From assembly GCF_042675705.1 (NCBI RefSeq), contig NZ_JBHTJJ010000012.1: DNA of 64,000 nt; one strand, 5' to 3'. A model generated the notes under the pieces. That model had not been told where the DNA came from. It saw only the letters and a program-made list of their open reading frames with translations, and ran no database searches. The position numbers and the translations under genes were made by a program. Position 1 is the first letter of the stretch, and the number at the start of each line of letters is the position of its first letter. The DNA comes from Ruegeria arenilitoris. GTDB lineage: Bacteria > Pseudomonadota > Alphaproteobacteria > Rhodobacterales > Rhodobacteraceae. Positions 1 to 8,185 of this stretch are shown piece after piece.

Positions 1-51
1 CTGTCCGGTCTGACGCTGCGCAGCCGCCTTGAGACCGAATTGATTGGATGA
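1..51 (+). CDS. 3' end of an unidentified gene (partial)
   Basis: The frame is open from base 1 and stops at TGA 49-51. Only 16 residues are visible, ending RLETELIG. The next gene starts 4 nt later, so this is probably the upstream member of the ExbB/ExbD/TonB operon. Sixteen residues are too few to assign a family. A TonB-dependent receptor or an accessory protein would fit the context, but nothing here shows it. Confidence 0.45.
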   Translation: MSGLTLRSRLETELIG

Positions 52-55
52 TCCG

Positions 56-721
56 ATGGATGCGTTTCTGCAAAGACTGACCGCAATTCTGGACCTGGGC
101 GGCCCGGTCGTGGCGGTGTTGATCGCGACCTCGGTCGCGACCATGGCGCTGATCCTCTACAAGCTGTGGCAATACAGGGCCGCCGGGGTCGGGCGGCATG
201 TCGAGCTGTCGCTGGCCATCGAAGCCTGGGACTGCAACGACCGGGCAACCGCGCGCGCGCATCTGGACCGAAGCCGCAGCTATCTGGCGCCGGTGGTCGC
301 CATGGCGCTGGACGGGCACGGCCCGGAACTGATGGACCGCGCCGATGCCGAGGCCGAGGCGCGCTTTGCCGGGCTGGAACGCGGGCTGAACGTGCTGGAC
401 ATAATCTCGCAGCTTGCGCCGCTGCTGGGGCTGTTCGGCACCGTGCTGGGCATGATCGAGGCCTTCCGCACCCTTCAGGAGGCCGGCAACGCGGTGGATC
501 CGGCGCTGCTGGCCGGGGGCATCTGGGTTGCGTTGATGACAACCGCCGCGGGGCTGGCCGTGGCCATGCCCACCTCGCTGGTCCTGACCTGGTTCGAGGC
601 GCGCATGACCCGCGAACGGGTCTTTGCCAACCGCGCCCTGCGCACGGTGTTTGCCCCCGGCCACGCCGCCGCGCCACGCCCGGCCACCCCGCCGTTCGAG
701 GCGCTGGCCCATGGCGCTTGA
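56..721 (+). CDS. exbB: ExbB/TolQ/MotA-family proton channel subunit
   Basis: An inner-membrane protein of about 221 residues that would form the proton-conducting channel energising TonB. One transmembrane helix lies near the N-terminus (about residues 13-35). Two more lie in the C-terminal half, the first in the LAPLLGLFGTVLGMIEAF stretch that is the MotA/TolQ/ExbB signature. I chose ATG 56 over an in-frame TTG at 44 because TTG 44 lies inside the preceding coding region. The gene is followed by two exbD copies and a tonB with overlapping ends, so the four are surely co-transcribed. TolQ is the alternative, but no tolA, tolB or pal follows. Confidence 0.85.
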   Translation: MDAFLQRLTAILDLGGPVVAVLIATSVATMALILYKLWQYRAAGVGRHVELSLAIEAWDCNDRATARAHLDRSRSYLAPVVAMALDGHGPELMDRADAEAEARFAGLERGLNVLDIISQLAPLLGLFGTVLGMIEAFRTLQEAGNAVDPALLAGGIWVALMTTAAGLAVAMPTSLVLTWFEARMTRERVFANRALRTVFAPGHAAAPRPATPPFEALAHGA

Positions 722-1082
722 AACCCGCAAAAGGCGGCACCGGCGCCTGTCGATGACATCCCTGATCGATGTCATCTTTCTGCTGCTGCTGTTCTTCATG
801 CTCACCTCGACCTTCTCGAAATACGCCGAGATCGAGCTGACCACCGCCGCGGCGGGCGGGTCGCAGGCCCAGCGGTCCATCCGGTTCATCAAGCTGGAGC
901 GCGACCGCATCCTGATCGACGGCACCGAAGTCGCGCCCGACGCCGTCGCCGCCCGGTTCGACGGCCGAACCGACCAGCTGGCCTTGATCAGCCTGGGCGG
1001 CAGGGCGACCTCGCAGCAGTTGATCGACTTGCTGACAGCCCTTGAACCCGTGTCCCGGCTCAGCACGCAGGTCATCGGATGA
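711..1082 (+). CDS. exbD: ExbD/TolR-family biopolymer transport protein (copy 1)
   Basis: A protein of 123 residues with a short basic cytoplasmic start (ETRKRRHRR). A single transmembrane helix follows, carrying the conserved Asp of the family in the SLIDVIFLLLLFF segment, which is the proton-relay residue in ExbD and TolR. The rest is a small periplasmic domain. The ATG at 711 overlaps the end of exbB by 11 nt. An upstream in-frame start at 624 would give an arginine/proline-rich extension translated out of exbB, so I rejected it. With the next gene it forms a tandem ExbD pair, common in alphaproteobacterial TonB systems. Confidence 0.86.
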   Translation: MALETRKRRHRRLSMTSLIDVIFLLLLFFMLTSTFSKYAEIELTTAAAGGSQAQRSIRFIKLERDRILIDGTEVAPDAVAARFDGRTDQLALISLGGRATSQQLIDLLTALEPVSRLSTQVIG

Positions 1083-1474
1083 TCCGGCTGACCCCCAAAA
1101 CGAAACCCGGCCGCGAGCCGACGATCGCCCTGATCAACGTGGTCTTTCTGATGCTGGTCTTCTTCATGATCGCGGGCACGCTGGCGCCGCCCCTGGGCCA
1201 GTCGGTGCAACTGGTGCGGACGGCGGATCTTGAAGGGCGCGAGCCCCCGGATGCGCTGGTCATCCGCGCCGACGGCGTGCTGGAATATCGCGGGGCCGAG
1301 CTGACGGATGTGGCAGCCTATGTCGAGCGCGCCTCGATCGACCTGCCATTGGATGCCGTGCGGCTGGTGCCCGACCGGGCCTTGCCGGCGGTGCGGTTGA
1401 AACAGGTCAGCGACGCCCTGCGGGTCCTGGGCGCCAACCGGGTCTTCGTTGTGACCGAGCGGGGCCTGCCATGA
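1079..1474 (+). CDS. exbD: ExbD/TolR-family biopolymer transport protein (copy 2)
   Basis: This 131-residue ExbD-like protein starts in an ATGA overlap with the first exbD copy. After a short basic N-terminus the helix IALINVVFLMLVFFMIAG follows. The position of the proton-carrying Asp (SLIDVIF in copy 1) is Asn here (ALINVVF), which is visible in the sequence. The pair may therefore be specialised, with copy 1 carrying the proton-relay residue and copy 2 structural. The periplasmic part is of ordinary length. It is translationally coupled to the downstream tonB. Confidence 0.84.
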   Translation: MIRLTPKTKPGREPTIALINVVFLMLVFFMIAGTLAPPLGQSVQLVRTADLEGREPPDALVIRADGVLEYRGAELTDVAAYVERASIDLPLDAVRLVPDRALPAVRLKQVSDALRVLGANRVFVVTERGLP

Positions 1475-2211
1475 TCCCGCAATCCCGCATCATGGCCGCC
1501 GTGCTGGTCGTGCTAGCCGCCGCGACCCACGCCGCCGCCCTGTTCGAATTCGACACGGACGAGGCGGTTTTCGTCGAAGGCGGTGGCGCGGTTGCCCCTG
1601 CGGCGCTGGGGTCCTCGTTCCGGGACTATGCGGCCGGAACCGTGGCCACACCGCCCGCCACCACCCGTCACTCACCCGTTGCCCCGACACAGACCGCGTC
1701 AGAGGCCCCGGCGGACCGTGCGCGCGCGCAGCCGGCCACCAGGTTGCAGGTGCAGGCCCCGGCCCAGCGGCAGAACGCCCATTCGCCGACCCTGCAAAAA
1801 CCCGAGCCGCAGCAGGCCCGGCCTCCAAAACCACACACCCCGACCGGCAATGCCGCGGTCAGCCGTAAAAAGGGCAGCGCCACCGGCAACGCGGCGACCG
1901 GGGCGGCCTCGGCGAAACGGACGAACCGCGCCGCGCAGGAGCAGGGCAATGCCGAGGCCAGCACCTATGCCGGTCTGGTCAAGCGCAGGATCCTGCGGGC
2001 GCGGCGCAAAAGCGTGAACATCCAGGGCTCGGTTCGGGTGGCCTTTCGCATCGCCGACAACGGCGCGCTGGCTTCGGTCAGCGTTGCCCGCAGCTCGGGC
2101 TCGTCCCGGCTGGATCAGGTCGCACTGGCACAGGTCCGGGCCGCCGCGCCCTTCCCGCCGCCGCCGGCCTCGGCCCGCCGCGCCTATTCGATGGAAATCG
2201 TCAGCAAATAG
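1471..2211 (+). CDS. tonB: TonB-family energy transducer
   Basis: A 246-residue protein with an N-terminal signal-anchor helix (about residues 7-25). A long Pro/Ala/Gln/Thr-rich linker (about residues 60-165) would span the periplasm. The C-terminal TonB domain runs from about residue 168 to the end (YAGLVKRRILRAR, then GSVRVAFRIADNGAL, ending in a PFPPPP stretch). The domain contacts TonB boxes of outer-membrane receptors. It overlaps exbD copy 2 by 4 nt and closes the operon. Only 23 nt separate its stop from the convergent LysR gene. The transported substrate cannot be told because no receptor lies in the window. Confidence 0.82.
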   Translation: MIPQSRIMAAVLVVLAAATHAAALFEFDTDEAVFVEGGGAVAPAALGSSFRDYAAGTVATPPATTRHSPVAPTQTASEAPADRARAQPATRLQVQAPAQRQNAHSPTLQKPEPQQARPPKPHTPTGNAAVSRKKGSATGNAATGAASAKRTNRAAQEQGNAEASTYAGLVKRRILRARRKSVNIQGSVRVAFRIADNGALASVSVARSSGSSRLDQVALAQVRAAAPFPPPPASARRAYSMEIVSK

Positions 2212-2234
2212 AAACTCAAACCATGCTAATCCGA

Positions 2235-3164
2235 CTACCTATTTTCCAGCGGCTTCAGCAGATCGAACACCTGTTGCCGCATCCATTTTGCCATCGGATT
2301 TGCATCCGATCGTCTGTGCCAGATAGCGATGATGTTGACGGGTTCGATTTCGAACGGCGGGGCAAGGACCTTCAGGCCGAACTCCGGCGCAAACTTCCTG
2401 GCCAGTTGAGAAGGCACCAAGGCCACAAGATCGCTTGCACTGACTACTCGGCACACCCCTGAAAACACCGGAAGCGTCATCGCGACGTGCCTTTTCCGAC
2501 CGACTTTCGCCAGAGCCGCATCGCCCATCGCCGCCAGTTTGCCCTCGGGAGAAAACAGCACATGCGACAAGGCGCAGAAGGTTTCCATCGGAAGCTCGGT
2601 GCCGTCTTCGATCTGTGCAAGGAACGGATTGTCAACGCGACCGACGACCATGAAGGACGAACGGAACAGCACCTCTCGGCTGATCCAATCCGGAGAATCT
2701 GTATCCGGGATCAACGCCAGATCAGCATGGTAACGCTCAAGGCTCTCGACATAGTTCTCGGGAACAAGGTCCACCAATTGCGCGACCATTTTCGGAGCCT
2801 TGCGATTCAGAACGCCCCCAAGGCCGGGCATCAGCAGCTCGGCGAAAAAGTCGCTGGCCGCGATCTTGAAAGTTTCGGATGCCTGCCTGGGGTCGAAGTG
2901 ATCATTGCGGCTCAGCAGACTTTCCAGTCGATTGAGTTCCTCACGCAGCCCGTCCTTGATCGAAACCGCAAAATCCGTTGGGACAAGCTGATTTCCCCGC
3001 CGCACAAACAGATCGTCACCCAAGGCGTGCCGCAGGCGGTTCAACGCATTCGACACTGCGGATTGCGAGACCCCAAGTCTTTCCCCTGCCTTGGTGGTGG
3101 ACCCCGCCGCCAGAATCGCGTCAAGAACACGGAGCAGGTTCAAATCAAGCGTTGCGAAATTCAT
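2235..3164 (-). CDS. LysR-family transcriptional regulator
   Basis: A 309-residue protein with the typical LysR layout. A winged helix-turn-helix spans about residues 5-62 (LNLLRVLDAIL, then GVSQSAVSNALNRLRHALGDDLFVR), followed by a periplasmic-binding-protein-like effector domain. The N-terminal MNFATLDLNLLRVLDAI and VRRGNQLVPT motifs resemble the NodD/PcpR-like LysR subgroup. It is divergent from the cupin/GST pair, with a 111-nt gap holding an inverted repeat, so it probably regulates those genes in response to an aromatic or electrophilic compound. The effector is unknown. Confidence 0.9.
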   Translation of the reverse strand: MNFATLDLNLLRVLDAILAAGSTTKAGERLGVSQSAVSNALNRLRHALGDDLFVRRGNQLVPTDFAVSIKDGLREELNRLESLLSRNDHFDPRQASETFKIAASDFFAELLMPGLGGVLNRKAPKMVAQLVDLVPENYVESLERYHADLALIPDTDSPDWISREVLFRSSFMVVGRVDNPFLAQIEDGTELPMETFCALSHVLFSPEGKLAAMGDAALAKVGRKRHVAMTLPVFSGVCRVVSASDLVALVPSQLARKFAPEFGLKVLAPPFEIEPVNIIAIWHRRSDANPMAKWMRQQVFDLLKPLENR

Positions 3165-3170
3165 GTCGGT

Positions 3171-3183
3171 AATACCGCGTATT
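3171..3183. promoter_or_regulatory. Candidate LysR-type operator (AATAC-CGC-GTATT)
   Basis: A perfect inverted repeat with 5-nt arms (AATAC/GTATT) around CGC lies 7 nt upstream of the LysR start codon, in the divergent promoter region. LysR proteins usually bind such short interrupted palindromes in their own promoters. The assignment rests on position and symmetry only. Confidence 0.35.
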
Positions 3184-3275
3184 ATGAACTTTCGTTAGAT
3201 TGATACCGTTTTTTGCGCCTACAAGTAAGGTACCGAAAGCGCTTTCGTTTCATGTCGGATCAAAGGACAGAAGCG

Positions 3276-3719
3276 ATGCATGATCATCTGGTTGATGACG
3301 CCACGCTCGAATGGCAGGGCGTTCGTTACAAAACAATTCTGGACCCCGCCGAAACCGGTGGTGCCATGTCGATTGTAGACAGCCTTTCGCCGGTCGGAAG
3401 CGGTCCGCCACGGCACATCCATCACGCAGAAGACGAAGTCTTCGTGATTTTGACCGGTGTCTGCAAAGTCTGGGTCGAAGGTGTCGAAACACGTGTCGGC
3501 CCGGGCGAAAGCATCTTCATAGCCCGCGGAAAAGAACACACGTTCAAGGTCATCGGTGATGAGCCCAGCCGTCACCTTGTGGTTCTCACACCGGGAGGTT
3601 TCGAGGGCTTCTTCCACGCCATGGCAACGGCCCGGTACAAAATTCCGGAAGACATGCCGGGCATCGAGGCCGTGGCCGCCAAGTACAACCTGTCATTTAC
3701 TGGCCCTCCATTGGATTGA
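3276..3719 (+). CDS. Cupin-domain protein
   Basis: A small single-cupin protein of 147 residues. Motif 1 is visible as PPRHIHHAEDEVFVILTG, giving two histidines and a glutamate as likely metal ligands. Motif 2 follows in the PGESIFIARGKEHTFKV segment with a further histidine. I chose ATG 3276 because AAAGGA lies 8 nt upstream. An ATG at 3252 has no well-placed ribosome site. It is co-transcribed with the GST-like gene, whose ATG lies 5 nt after this stop. The pair resembles small aromatic or electrophile-detoxifying units, but the substrate cannot be read from the sequence. Confidence 0.85.
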   Translation: MHDHLVDDATLEWQGVRYKTILDPAETGGAMSIVDSLSPVGSGPPRHIHHAEDEVFVILTGVCKVWVEGVETRVGPGESIFIARGKEHTFKVIGDEPSRHLVVLTPGGFEGFFHAMATARYKIPEDMPGIEAVAAKYNLSFTGPPLD

Positions 3720-3724
3720 ACGTC

Positions 3725-4534
3725 ATGACCCAGCACATCGTCTATCATATTCCCGTGTGTCCCTTTTCACAGCGGCTTGAAATTCTGCTGGCGTTGCGGG
3801 GGATGCGGGACCGGGTAGAGTTCCGCGTCGTGGACATCACCAAACCCCGCGATCCAGAACTGCTGAAGAAAACGCGCGGAACGACCGCTCTGCCGGTTCT
3901 CGAGACTCCGGACGGGCAGATCATCAAGGAGAGCCTCGTGATCCTGCGCTATCTCGATGAAATGCTCGAAGGGCCAACGCTGCGGCGCACCGACCCGGCC
4001 GAGCATGCGGTCGAGTCGATGCTGATTGCCAAAGAAGGCGCCTTCACCATGACCGGCTACGTCTATGTGATGAACCAGGACCCCGCGCAGAAAGACGCCC
4101 ACATCGAAAAACTGCTCGCGCTATATCGTGACCTCAATGACTTTCTCCTGACCCACAACCCGAACGGTGTTTTTCTGTTCGATCAGTTCGGGTTGGCCGA
4201 GGCGGTATTCACACCGATGTTCCAACGCTTCTGGTTTCTGGAATATTACGAGGACTTCGAACTCCCGCAAAACGGCGAGTACGACAGGGTCCGAGACTGG
4301 AAAGCCGCCTGCATGGCCCATGAGGCCACGGGGCAGGTGAAACAAGAAGAAATCGTGAAACTCTACTACGACTATGCCTTGGGTGCCGGAAACGGAGCGT
4401 TGGTGGGCGGCCGCAAAGTGTCGAGCTTTGCGTTCGAGCCACATTGGAAGTCGAGGCCAATGCCGCCGCGGGACAAATACGCCGGGACGGCATCGGACAA
4501 AGAACTTGGGCTGGTAGTCCCGGCATCTGATTGA
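3725..4534 (+). CDS. Glutathione S-transferase family protein
   Basis: A 269-residue protein with an N-terminal thioredoxin-like GST domain (about residues 1-80). The CPFSQR motif near residue 11 is typical of cysteine-type (omega- or beta-like) GSTs, and TTALPVLETPDGQIIKES contains the cis-proline and the glutathione-binding Glu-Ser. A helical C-terminal domain follows. It is longer than usual bacterial GSTs (about 200-230 residues), with an extra C-terminal tail of about 50 residues. An in-frame TTG at 3716 overlaps the cupin stop, but ATG 3725 is simpler. Reaction and substrate are unknown. Confidence 0.85.
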   Translation: MTQHIVYHIPVCPFSQRLEILLALRGMRDRVEFRVVDITKPRDPELLKKTRGTTALPVLETPDGQIIKESLVILRYLDEMLEGPTLRRTDPAEHAVESMLIAKEGAFTMTGYVYVMNQDPAQKDAHIEKLLALYRDLNDFLLTHNPNGVFLFDQFGLAEAVFTPMFQRFWFLEYYEDFELPQNGEYDRVRDWKAACMAHEATGQVKQEEIVKLYYDYALGAGNGALVGGRKVSSFAFEPHWKSRPMPPRDKYAGTASDKELGLVVPASD

Positions 4535-4618
4535 AGCCAGAAGGCACCCGGGTCGATTGGCCCCCTCCGCGGAGGACCGACGCCCACAACACGCATTCGG
4601 CTATGGCCCGGTGGCGCA

Positions 4619-4648
4619 CAGCCGGTCCTACGTCACGAGTACCGGCTG
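4619..4648. repeat. Inverted repeat between convergent genes (8-bp stem)
   Basis: CAGCCGGT (4619-4626) and ACCGGCTG (4641-4648) form a perfect 8-bp stem with a 14-nt loop. It sits between the convergent GST-like gene and xylA. A separate perfect 12-bp palindrome, CCTCCGCGGAGG, lies at 4564-4575. Neither is followed by a T-run, so they may be rho-independent-like ends of low strength or mRNA 3'-end stabilisers. No gene is seen between 4535 and 4703. Confidence 0.35.
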
Positions 4649-4703
4649 ATGAAACCGAACCAATCCGAACCTTCTGGGTGCGAAACTGTTGAACCTACAG
4701 CCG

Positions 4704-6011
4704 TCAGACGAACCTGTTGACGTAGTTCTCCAACCGCTCCTGCCTTCCGGATCGAGGCTCGGGATTGATACCTTCGGCCAACACCCGGGCCGCGATTTCA
4801 TCCAGCGATGAGGCAAGCATGGATTGCGCCTCCGGGCTGTCCCATCCGGAATATCTGTCGGTCAACGCGGCATCAAGCCCGCCATCCTCGATCATCGCGG
4901 CCGCGGCCTTCAACCCGCGGGCACAGACGTCCATGCCGCCCACATGCGCCGCGACAAGATCCTCGGGGTCGATCGACTGGCGGCGGATCTTGGCGTCGAA
5001 ATTCGTGCCCCCGGTCGAAAACCCTCCGGCCTTGAGGATGTAGTAGTAGGCCAACGCGACTTCTGGCACGTTGTTGGGAAACTGGTCGGTGTCCCATCCA
5101 GATTGATAATCGTTTCGGTTCATGTCGATCGAACCCAGCATACCCTCGGCCGCCGCCACGGCGATCTCATGTTCAAAGCTGTGGCCAGCGAGGATCGCGT
5201 GGCCCTGTTCCAGGTTCAGCTTCACTTCGTCTTCCAGCCCATATTTCCTGAGAAACCCGATGCAGGTTGCGGCGTCATAGTCGTATTGGTGCTTGGAGGG
5301 TTCCTGTGGCTTCGGCTCGACCAAGATGGTGCCCTTGAACCCGATCTTGTGCTTGTAGTCGACAACCATGTTCAGGAACCGTCCCATATGGTCCAGTTCC
5401 AGCCCCAGATCGGTGTTCAGCAACGTCTCGTAGCCTTCGCGCCCGCCCCACAACACATAGTTCTCGCCGCCCAGCTTGTGGGTCGCGTCCATACAGGATT
5501 TCACGGTTGCTGCGGCAAAGGCAAAGACGTCCGGATCAGGGTTCGTGCTGGCACCCCCCATCCAGCAGCGATGGCTGAACATATTGGCAGTACCCCAAAG
5601 CAGCTTGGTTCCCGACGCCTGCATCTTTTCACCGATATAGTCGGTGATTTCCTCAAGCGTGCGCAGGTTTTCGGCAAAGCTGCCCTGTTCGGGTCGAATA
5701 TCCGCGTCGTGCCAGCAGAAATAGGGCTGACCCAGTATTTCAAACATCTCAAAGGCGACATCGGCCTTCATCCGGGCGCGCCCCATGTCGTCTTGCGGGT
5801 GCCACGGGCGTACAAGGGTCGGACCACCGAACGGGTCTCCGCCCTCCCATGCGAAAGAGTGCCACCAGGCGACGGCAAAGCGCAGATGGTCCTCCATGCG
5901 CTTGCCCAACACCATTTCGTCCGGGTCATAATGACGGAACGCCAGCGGGTTCCGACTGTCTACGCCTTCGTACCGGACCTTTTCGATACCCTCGAAGAAA
6001 CCGCTTGTCAT
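4704..6011 (-). CDS. xylA: Xylose isomerase
   Basis: A 435-residue cytoplasmic TIM-barrel enzyme converting D-xylose to D-xylulose, and a full-length member of the class II isomerases. Visible signatures include YFCWHDADIRPEQGSF with the catalytic His and Asp, the metal-binding segment VEPKPQEPSKHQYDYD, and LNLEQGHAILAGHSFEHE near the C-terminal half. It is the last gene of the xylFHGA transcription unit, starting 9 nt after the xylG stop. Regulation is expected from the ROK regulator through the operator in front of xylF. Confidence 0.97.
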   Translation of the reverse strand: MTSGFFEGIEKVRYEGVDSRNPLAFRHYDPDEMVLGKRMEDHLRFAVAWWHSFAWEGGDPFGGPTLVRPWHPQDDMGRARMKADVAFEMFEILGQPYFCWHDADIRPEQGSFAENLRTLEEITDYIGEKMQASGTKLLWGTANMFSHRCWMGGASTNPDPDVFAFAAATVKSCMDATHKLGGENYVLWGGREGYETLLNTDLGLELDHMGRFLNMVVDYKHKIGFKGTILVEPKPQEPSKHQYDYDAATCIGFLRKYGLEDEVKLNLEQGHAILAGHSFEHEIAVAAAEGMLGSIDMNRNDYQSGWDTDQFPNNVPEVALAYYYILKAGGFSTGGTNFDAKIRRQSIDPEDLVAAHVGGMDVCARGLKAAAAMIEDGGLDAALTDRYSGWDSPEAQSMLASSLDEIAARVLAEGINPEPRSGRQERLENYVNRFV

Positions 6012-6020
6012 ACCTGCCCC

Positions 6021-6827
6021 CTATTCCGAGTTTTGCCCGGGCTGCTTGCCCAGAATGATCATCGACAGCAGATCGTCGTCGGTCACGTCCGCGATATCGA
6101 CCGTGCCGACCAGCTTGCCGTTCTTCATGACCGAGGCCCGATCACACAAATCCATGACCGCATGGACGTCGTGGTCGATCAGGAAAATTCCGATCCCCTG
6201 CGCCTTGAGCTGGTGAATCAGATCGGCCACCATTTGCGTTTCGTGCGGGCCCAAGGCGGCCGTCGGTTCGTCCATGATCAGGATGCGGGCGTTGAAATAG
6301 ACTGCACGCGCGATGGCCACCGACTGTCGCTGGCCTCCGGACAGAGCCGAAACCGGATCGTTGAACTTCTGAAAATTGGGGTTCAGCTGCGCCATGATCT
6401 TACGGCATTCGGCCTCCATCGCCGCGTCGTTGACCAGACCGAAAGGCGTAGTCATTTCGCGTCCCAGGAACAGGTTCGAGGTGGCGTCCAGATTGTCGGC
6501 CAAGGCCAAGGTCTGGTAGATCGTCTCGATATTGTTGGCCCGCGCGTCGCGCGGGTTGTTAATCTCGACCGGTTTGCCATCGATCAGGATCTGCCCGTGG
6601 TCCATCTGATAGGCTCCGGACAGGACCTTGATCAGCGTCGATTTGCCAGCCCCGTTGTGCCCCAGCAGTCCCACCACCTCGCCGGGATACAGGTCGACCG
6701 AGACTTGGTCGACGGCCTTGATCCCGCCGAACGAGATCGAAATGTCTCGCATCTCGACCAGAGGTGGTTGCCCGGATCCGCGACCGGATGCCGGCGGCGT
6801 TTTCTGAGTTTCCTGCGCTTGCGTCAT
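6021..6827 (-). CDS. xylG: D-xylose ABC transporter, ATP-binding protein
   Basis: A 268-residue single nucleotide-binding domain. The Walker A is GHNGAGKST, the signature LSGGQRQSV, and the Walker B ILIMDEPTAAL, with a downstream switch His in LIDHDVH. Enterobacterial XylG has two fused domains (about 510 residues). The single-domain form here is the usual alphaproteobacterial version and would dimerise. I chose the start in the ATGA overlap with xylH. The frame stays open upstream through xylH, but that extension has no transporter homology. The gene lies between xylH and xylA. Confidence 0.95.
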   Translation of the reverse strand: MTQAQETQKTPPASGRGSGQPPLVEMRDISISFGGIKAVDQVSVDLYPGEVVGLLGHNGAGKSTLIKVLSGAYQMDHGQILIDGKPVEINNPRDARANNIETIYQTLALADNLDATSNLFLGREMTTPFGLVNDAAMEAECRKIMAQLNPNFQKFNDPVSALSGGQRQSVAIARAVYFNARILIMDEPTAALGPHETQMVADLIHQLKAQGIGIFLIDHDVHAVMDLCDRASVMKNGKLVGTVDIADVTDDDLLSMIILGKQPGQNSE

Positions 6828-8122
6828 TTTCCACCCAATCGCTTGCGATAGACGATGTCGATATAGACGGCCAGAACCAGCACACTGCCGACGACGATGT
6901 TCTGGAACGGCGCATCCACGCCGACCATGGCCATGCCCGATTGCAGCGCCTGCATGATCAGCGCACCAAGGATCGCGCCATAGATGGTGCCGATGCCACC
7001 AGACAGGGCGGTTCCGCCAATGACCGCTGCCGCGATCACCCGCAGTTCGTCCAGTGTTCCGATGTCGTTGGAATGGTTGGCCAGCCGCGCCGAGGCGACC
7101 ACCGCCGAAACCGCGCAAAGGAAGCCCATCAGCGCAAAGATCTTGACGGTCAGCAGGCGGGTATTGATGCCCGACAGTTCGGCTGCGTCCGGGTTGCCGC
7201 CGGTCGCGAAGATATAGCGTCCGAACCGGGTCTTGCGGGCCACGACCGTCAGGGTCACGGCGACGATGATCAGGATCAGGACCGAGATCGGGATGCCGTA
7301 TCCGACGATCAGGCCCTCGGGCATCGTCTCGCCGCGGGCTTCGAACATACGCCGCAACCGGCGGGTCGGAATGGCATAGCTGTTCAGGATGTACACATAT
7401 CCAAGAATGCTCGCCGCAATGATACCGGCGAGCGTTGCCTCGGCCCAGACGGGTTTGACCGGGAAGCCATGCGCCGCCTTGGCCCGGCGGCTGCCCCACA
7501 GCGCCCAGATCGCAATGGCCGAAGCAAACAACCCGAACAGCCAGCTTGCCGTTGTCCCCAAGGTTCCGTTCGTTCCCCCGAACATCAGGAAATTGCTGTC
7601 CAGCGGCCCGATTGTCTGCCCGCTTGTCAGATACCAGGCGACGTTGCGCCAGACCAGAAAGCCACCCAAAGTCACGATGAACGCCGGAATGGTCAGGTAG
7701 CCGACCATCCAGCCGTGAAACGCTCCGATCAGCGTTCCGATGGCAAGACCGACCAGGATGGTGATGATCCAGGTGGCGGGATGGTCCAGCCCCATCCCCA
7801 ACACGCGCGGCAACAACTCGGTCTGCGTCATGGCCATCACCGCCGAGGTGGTCGCCAGCAACGCGCCAACGGACAGGTCGATGTGCCGGGTTACGATGAT
7901 GAACACCATACCGCAGGCCATGATCGCCACCGAAACCGATTGGATCGACAGGTTGAACAGGTTGCGGGGCGTCAGGAACCGTCCGTCAGTGACGATATTG
8001 AACCCGATGCACAGGATCACGAATGCGCCGATCATGCCCAAAAGCCGCATGTCCAGTTCCAGCTGTTGGAACAGGCTTGGCTTGGTTTTCTGAGGTATCG
8101 GCTGAGACGAAGTTTCGGTCAT
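6824..8122 (-). CDS. xylH: D-xylose ABC transporter, permease
   Basis: A 432-residue inner-membrane permease of the ribose/xylose (RbsC/XylH) family with many hydrophobic segments. Visible landmarks are the RHIDLSVGALLA region near the first third and the GGTALSGGIGTIYGAILGALIMQAL segment near the C-terminus, typical of the family. I chose ATG 8122, preceded by GAAAG, over an earlier in-frame start at 8164 that would run through the intercistronic hairpin. It overlaps xylG by 4 nt, and the pair forms the membrane complex fed by XylF. Confidence 0.95.
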   Translation of the reverse strand: MTETSSQPIPQKTKPSLFQQLELDMRLLGMIGAFVILCIGFNIVTDGRFLTPRNLFNLSIQSVSVAIMACGMVFIIVTRHIDLSVGALLATTSAVMAMTQTELLPRVLGMGLDHPATWIITILVGLAIGTLIGAFHGWMVGYLTIPAFIVTLGGFLVWRNVAWYLTSGQTIGPLDSNFLMFGGTNGTLGTTASWLFGLFASAIAIWALWGSRRAKAAHGFPVKPVWAEATLAGIIAASILGYVYILNSYAIPTRRLRRMFEARGETMPEGLIVGYGIPISVLILIIVAVTLTVVARKTRFGRYIFATGGNPDAAELSGINTRLLTVKIFALMGFLCAVSAVVASARLANHSNDIGTLDELRVIAAAVIGGTALSGGIGTIYGAILGALIMQALQSGMAMVGVDAPFQNIVVGSVLVLAVYIDIVYRKRLGGK

Positions 8123-8147
8123 TTCCGATCTTTCAAATTCAGCAAGG

Positions 8148-8177
8148 GTCCCCGGCCCGCCCATGCAGGCCGGGGAC
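8148..8177 (-). promoter_or_regulatory. Strong stem-loop between xylF and xylH
   Basis: GTCCCCGGCC (8148-8157) pairs perfectly with GGCCGGGGAC (8168-8177), a 10-bp GC-rich stem with a 10-nt loop. It starts 8 nt downstream of the xylF stop and ends 25 nt before the xylH start. It has no T-run, so it is not a classical terminator. It probably protects the 3' end of a xylF-only transcript, or causes partial termination, giving more binding protein than permease. That arrangement is common in ABC import operons. Confidence 0.7.
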
Positions 8178-8185
8178 TTTGGAGT

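Noticed and set aside
4535..4703. Possible gene or RNA in the gap between the GST-like gene and xylA
   Set aside because: Only short inverted repeats are seen. No ORF with a ribosome site and no tRNA-like fold.
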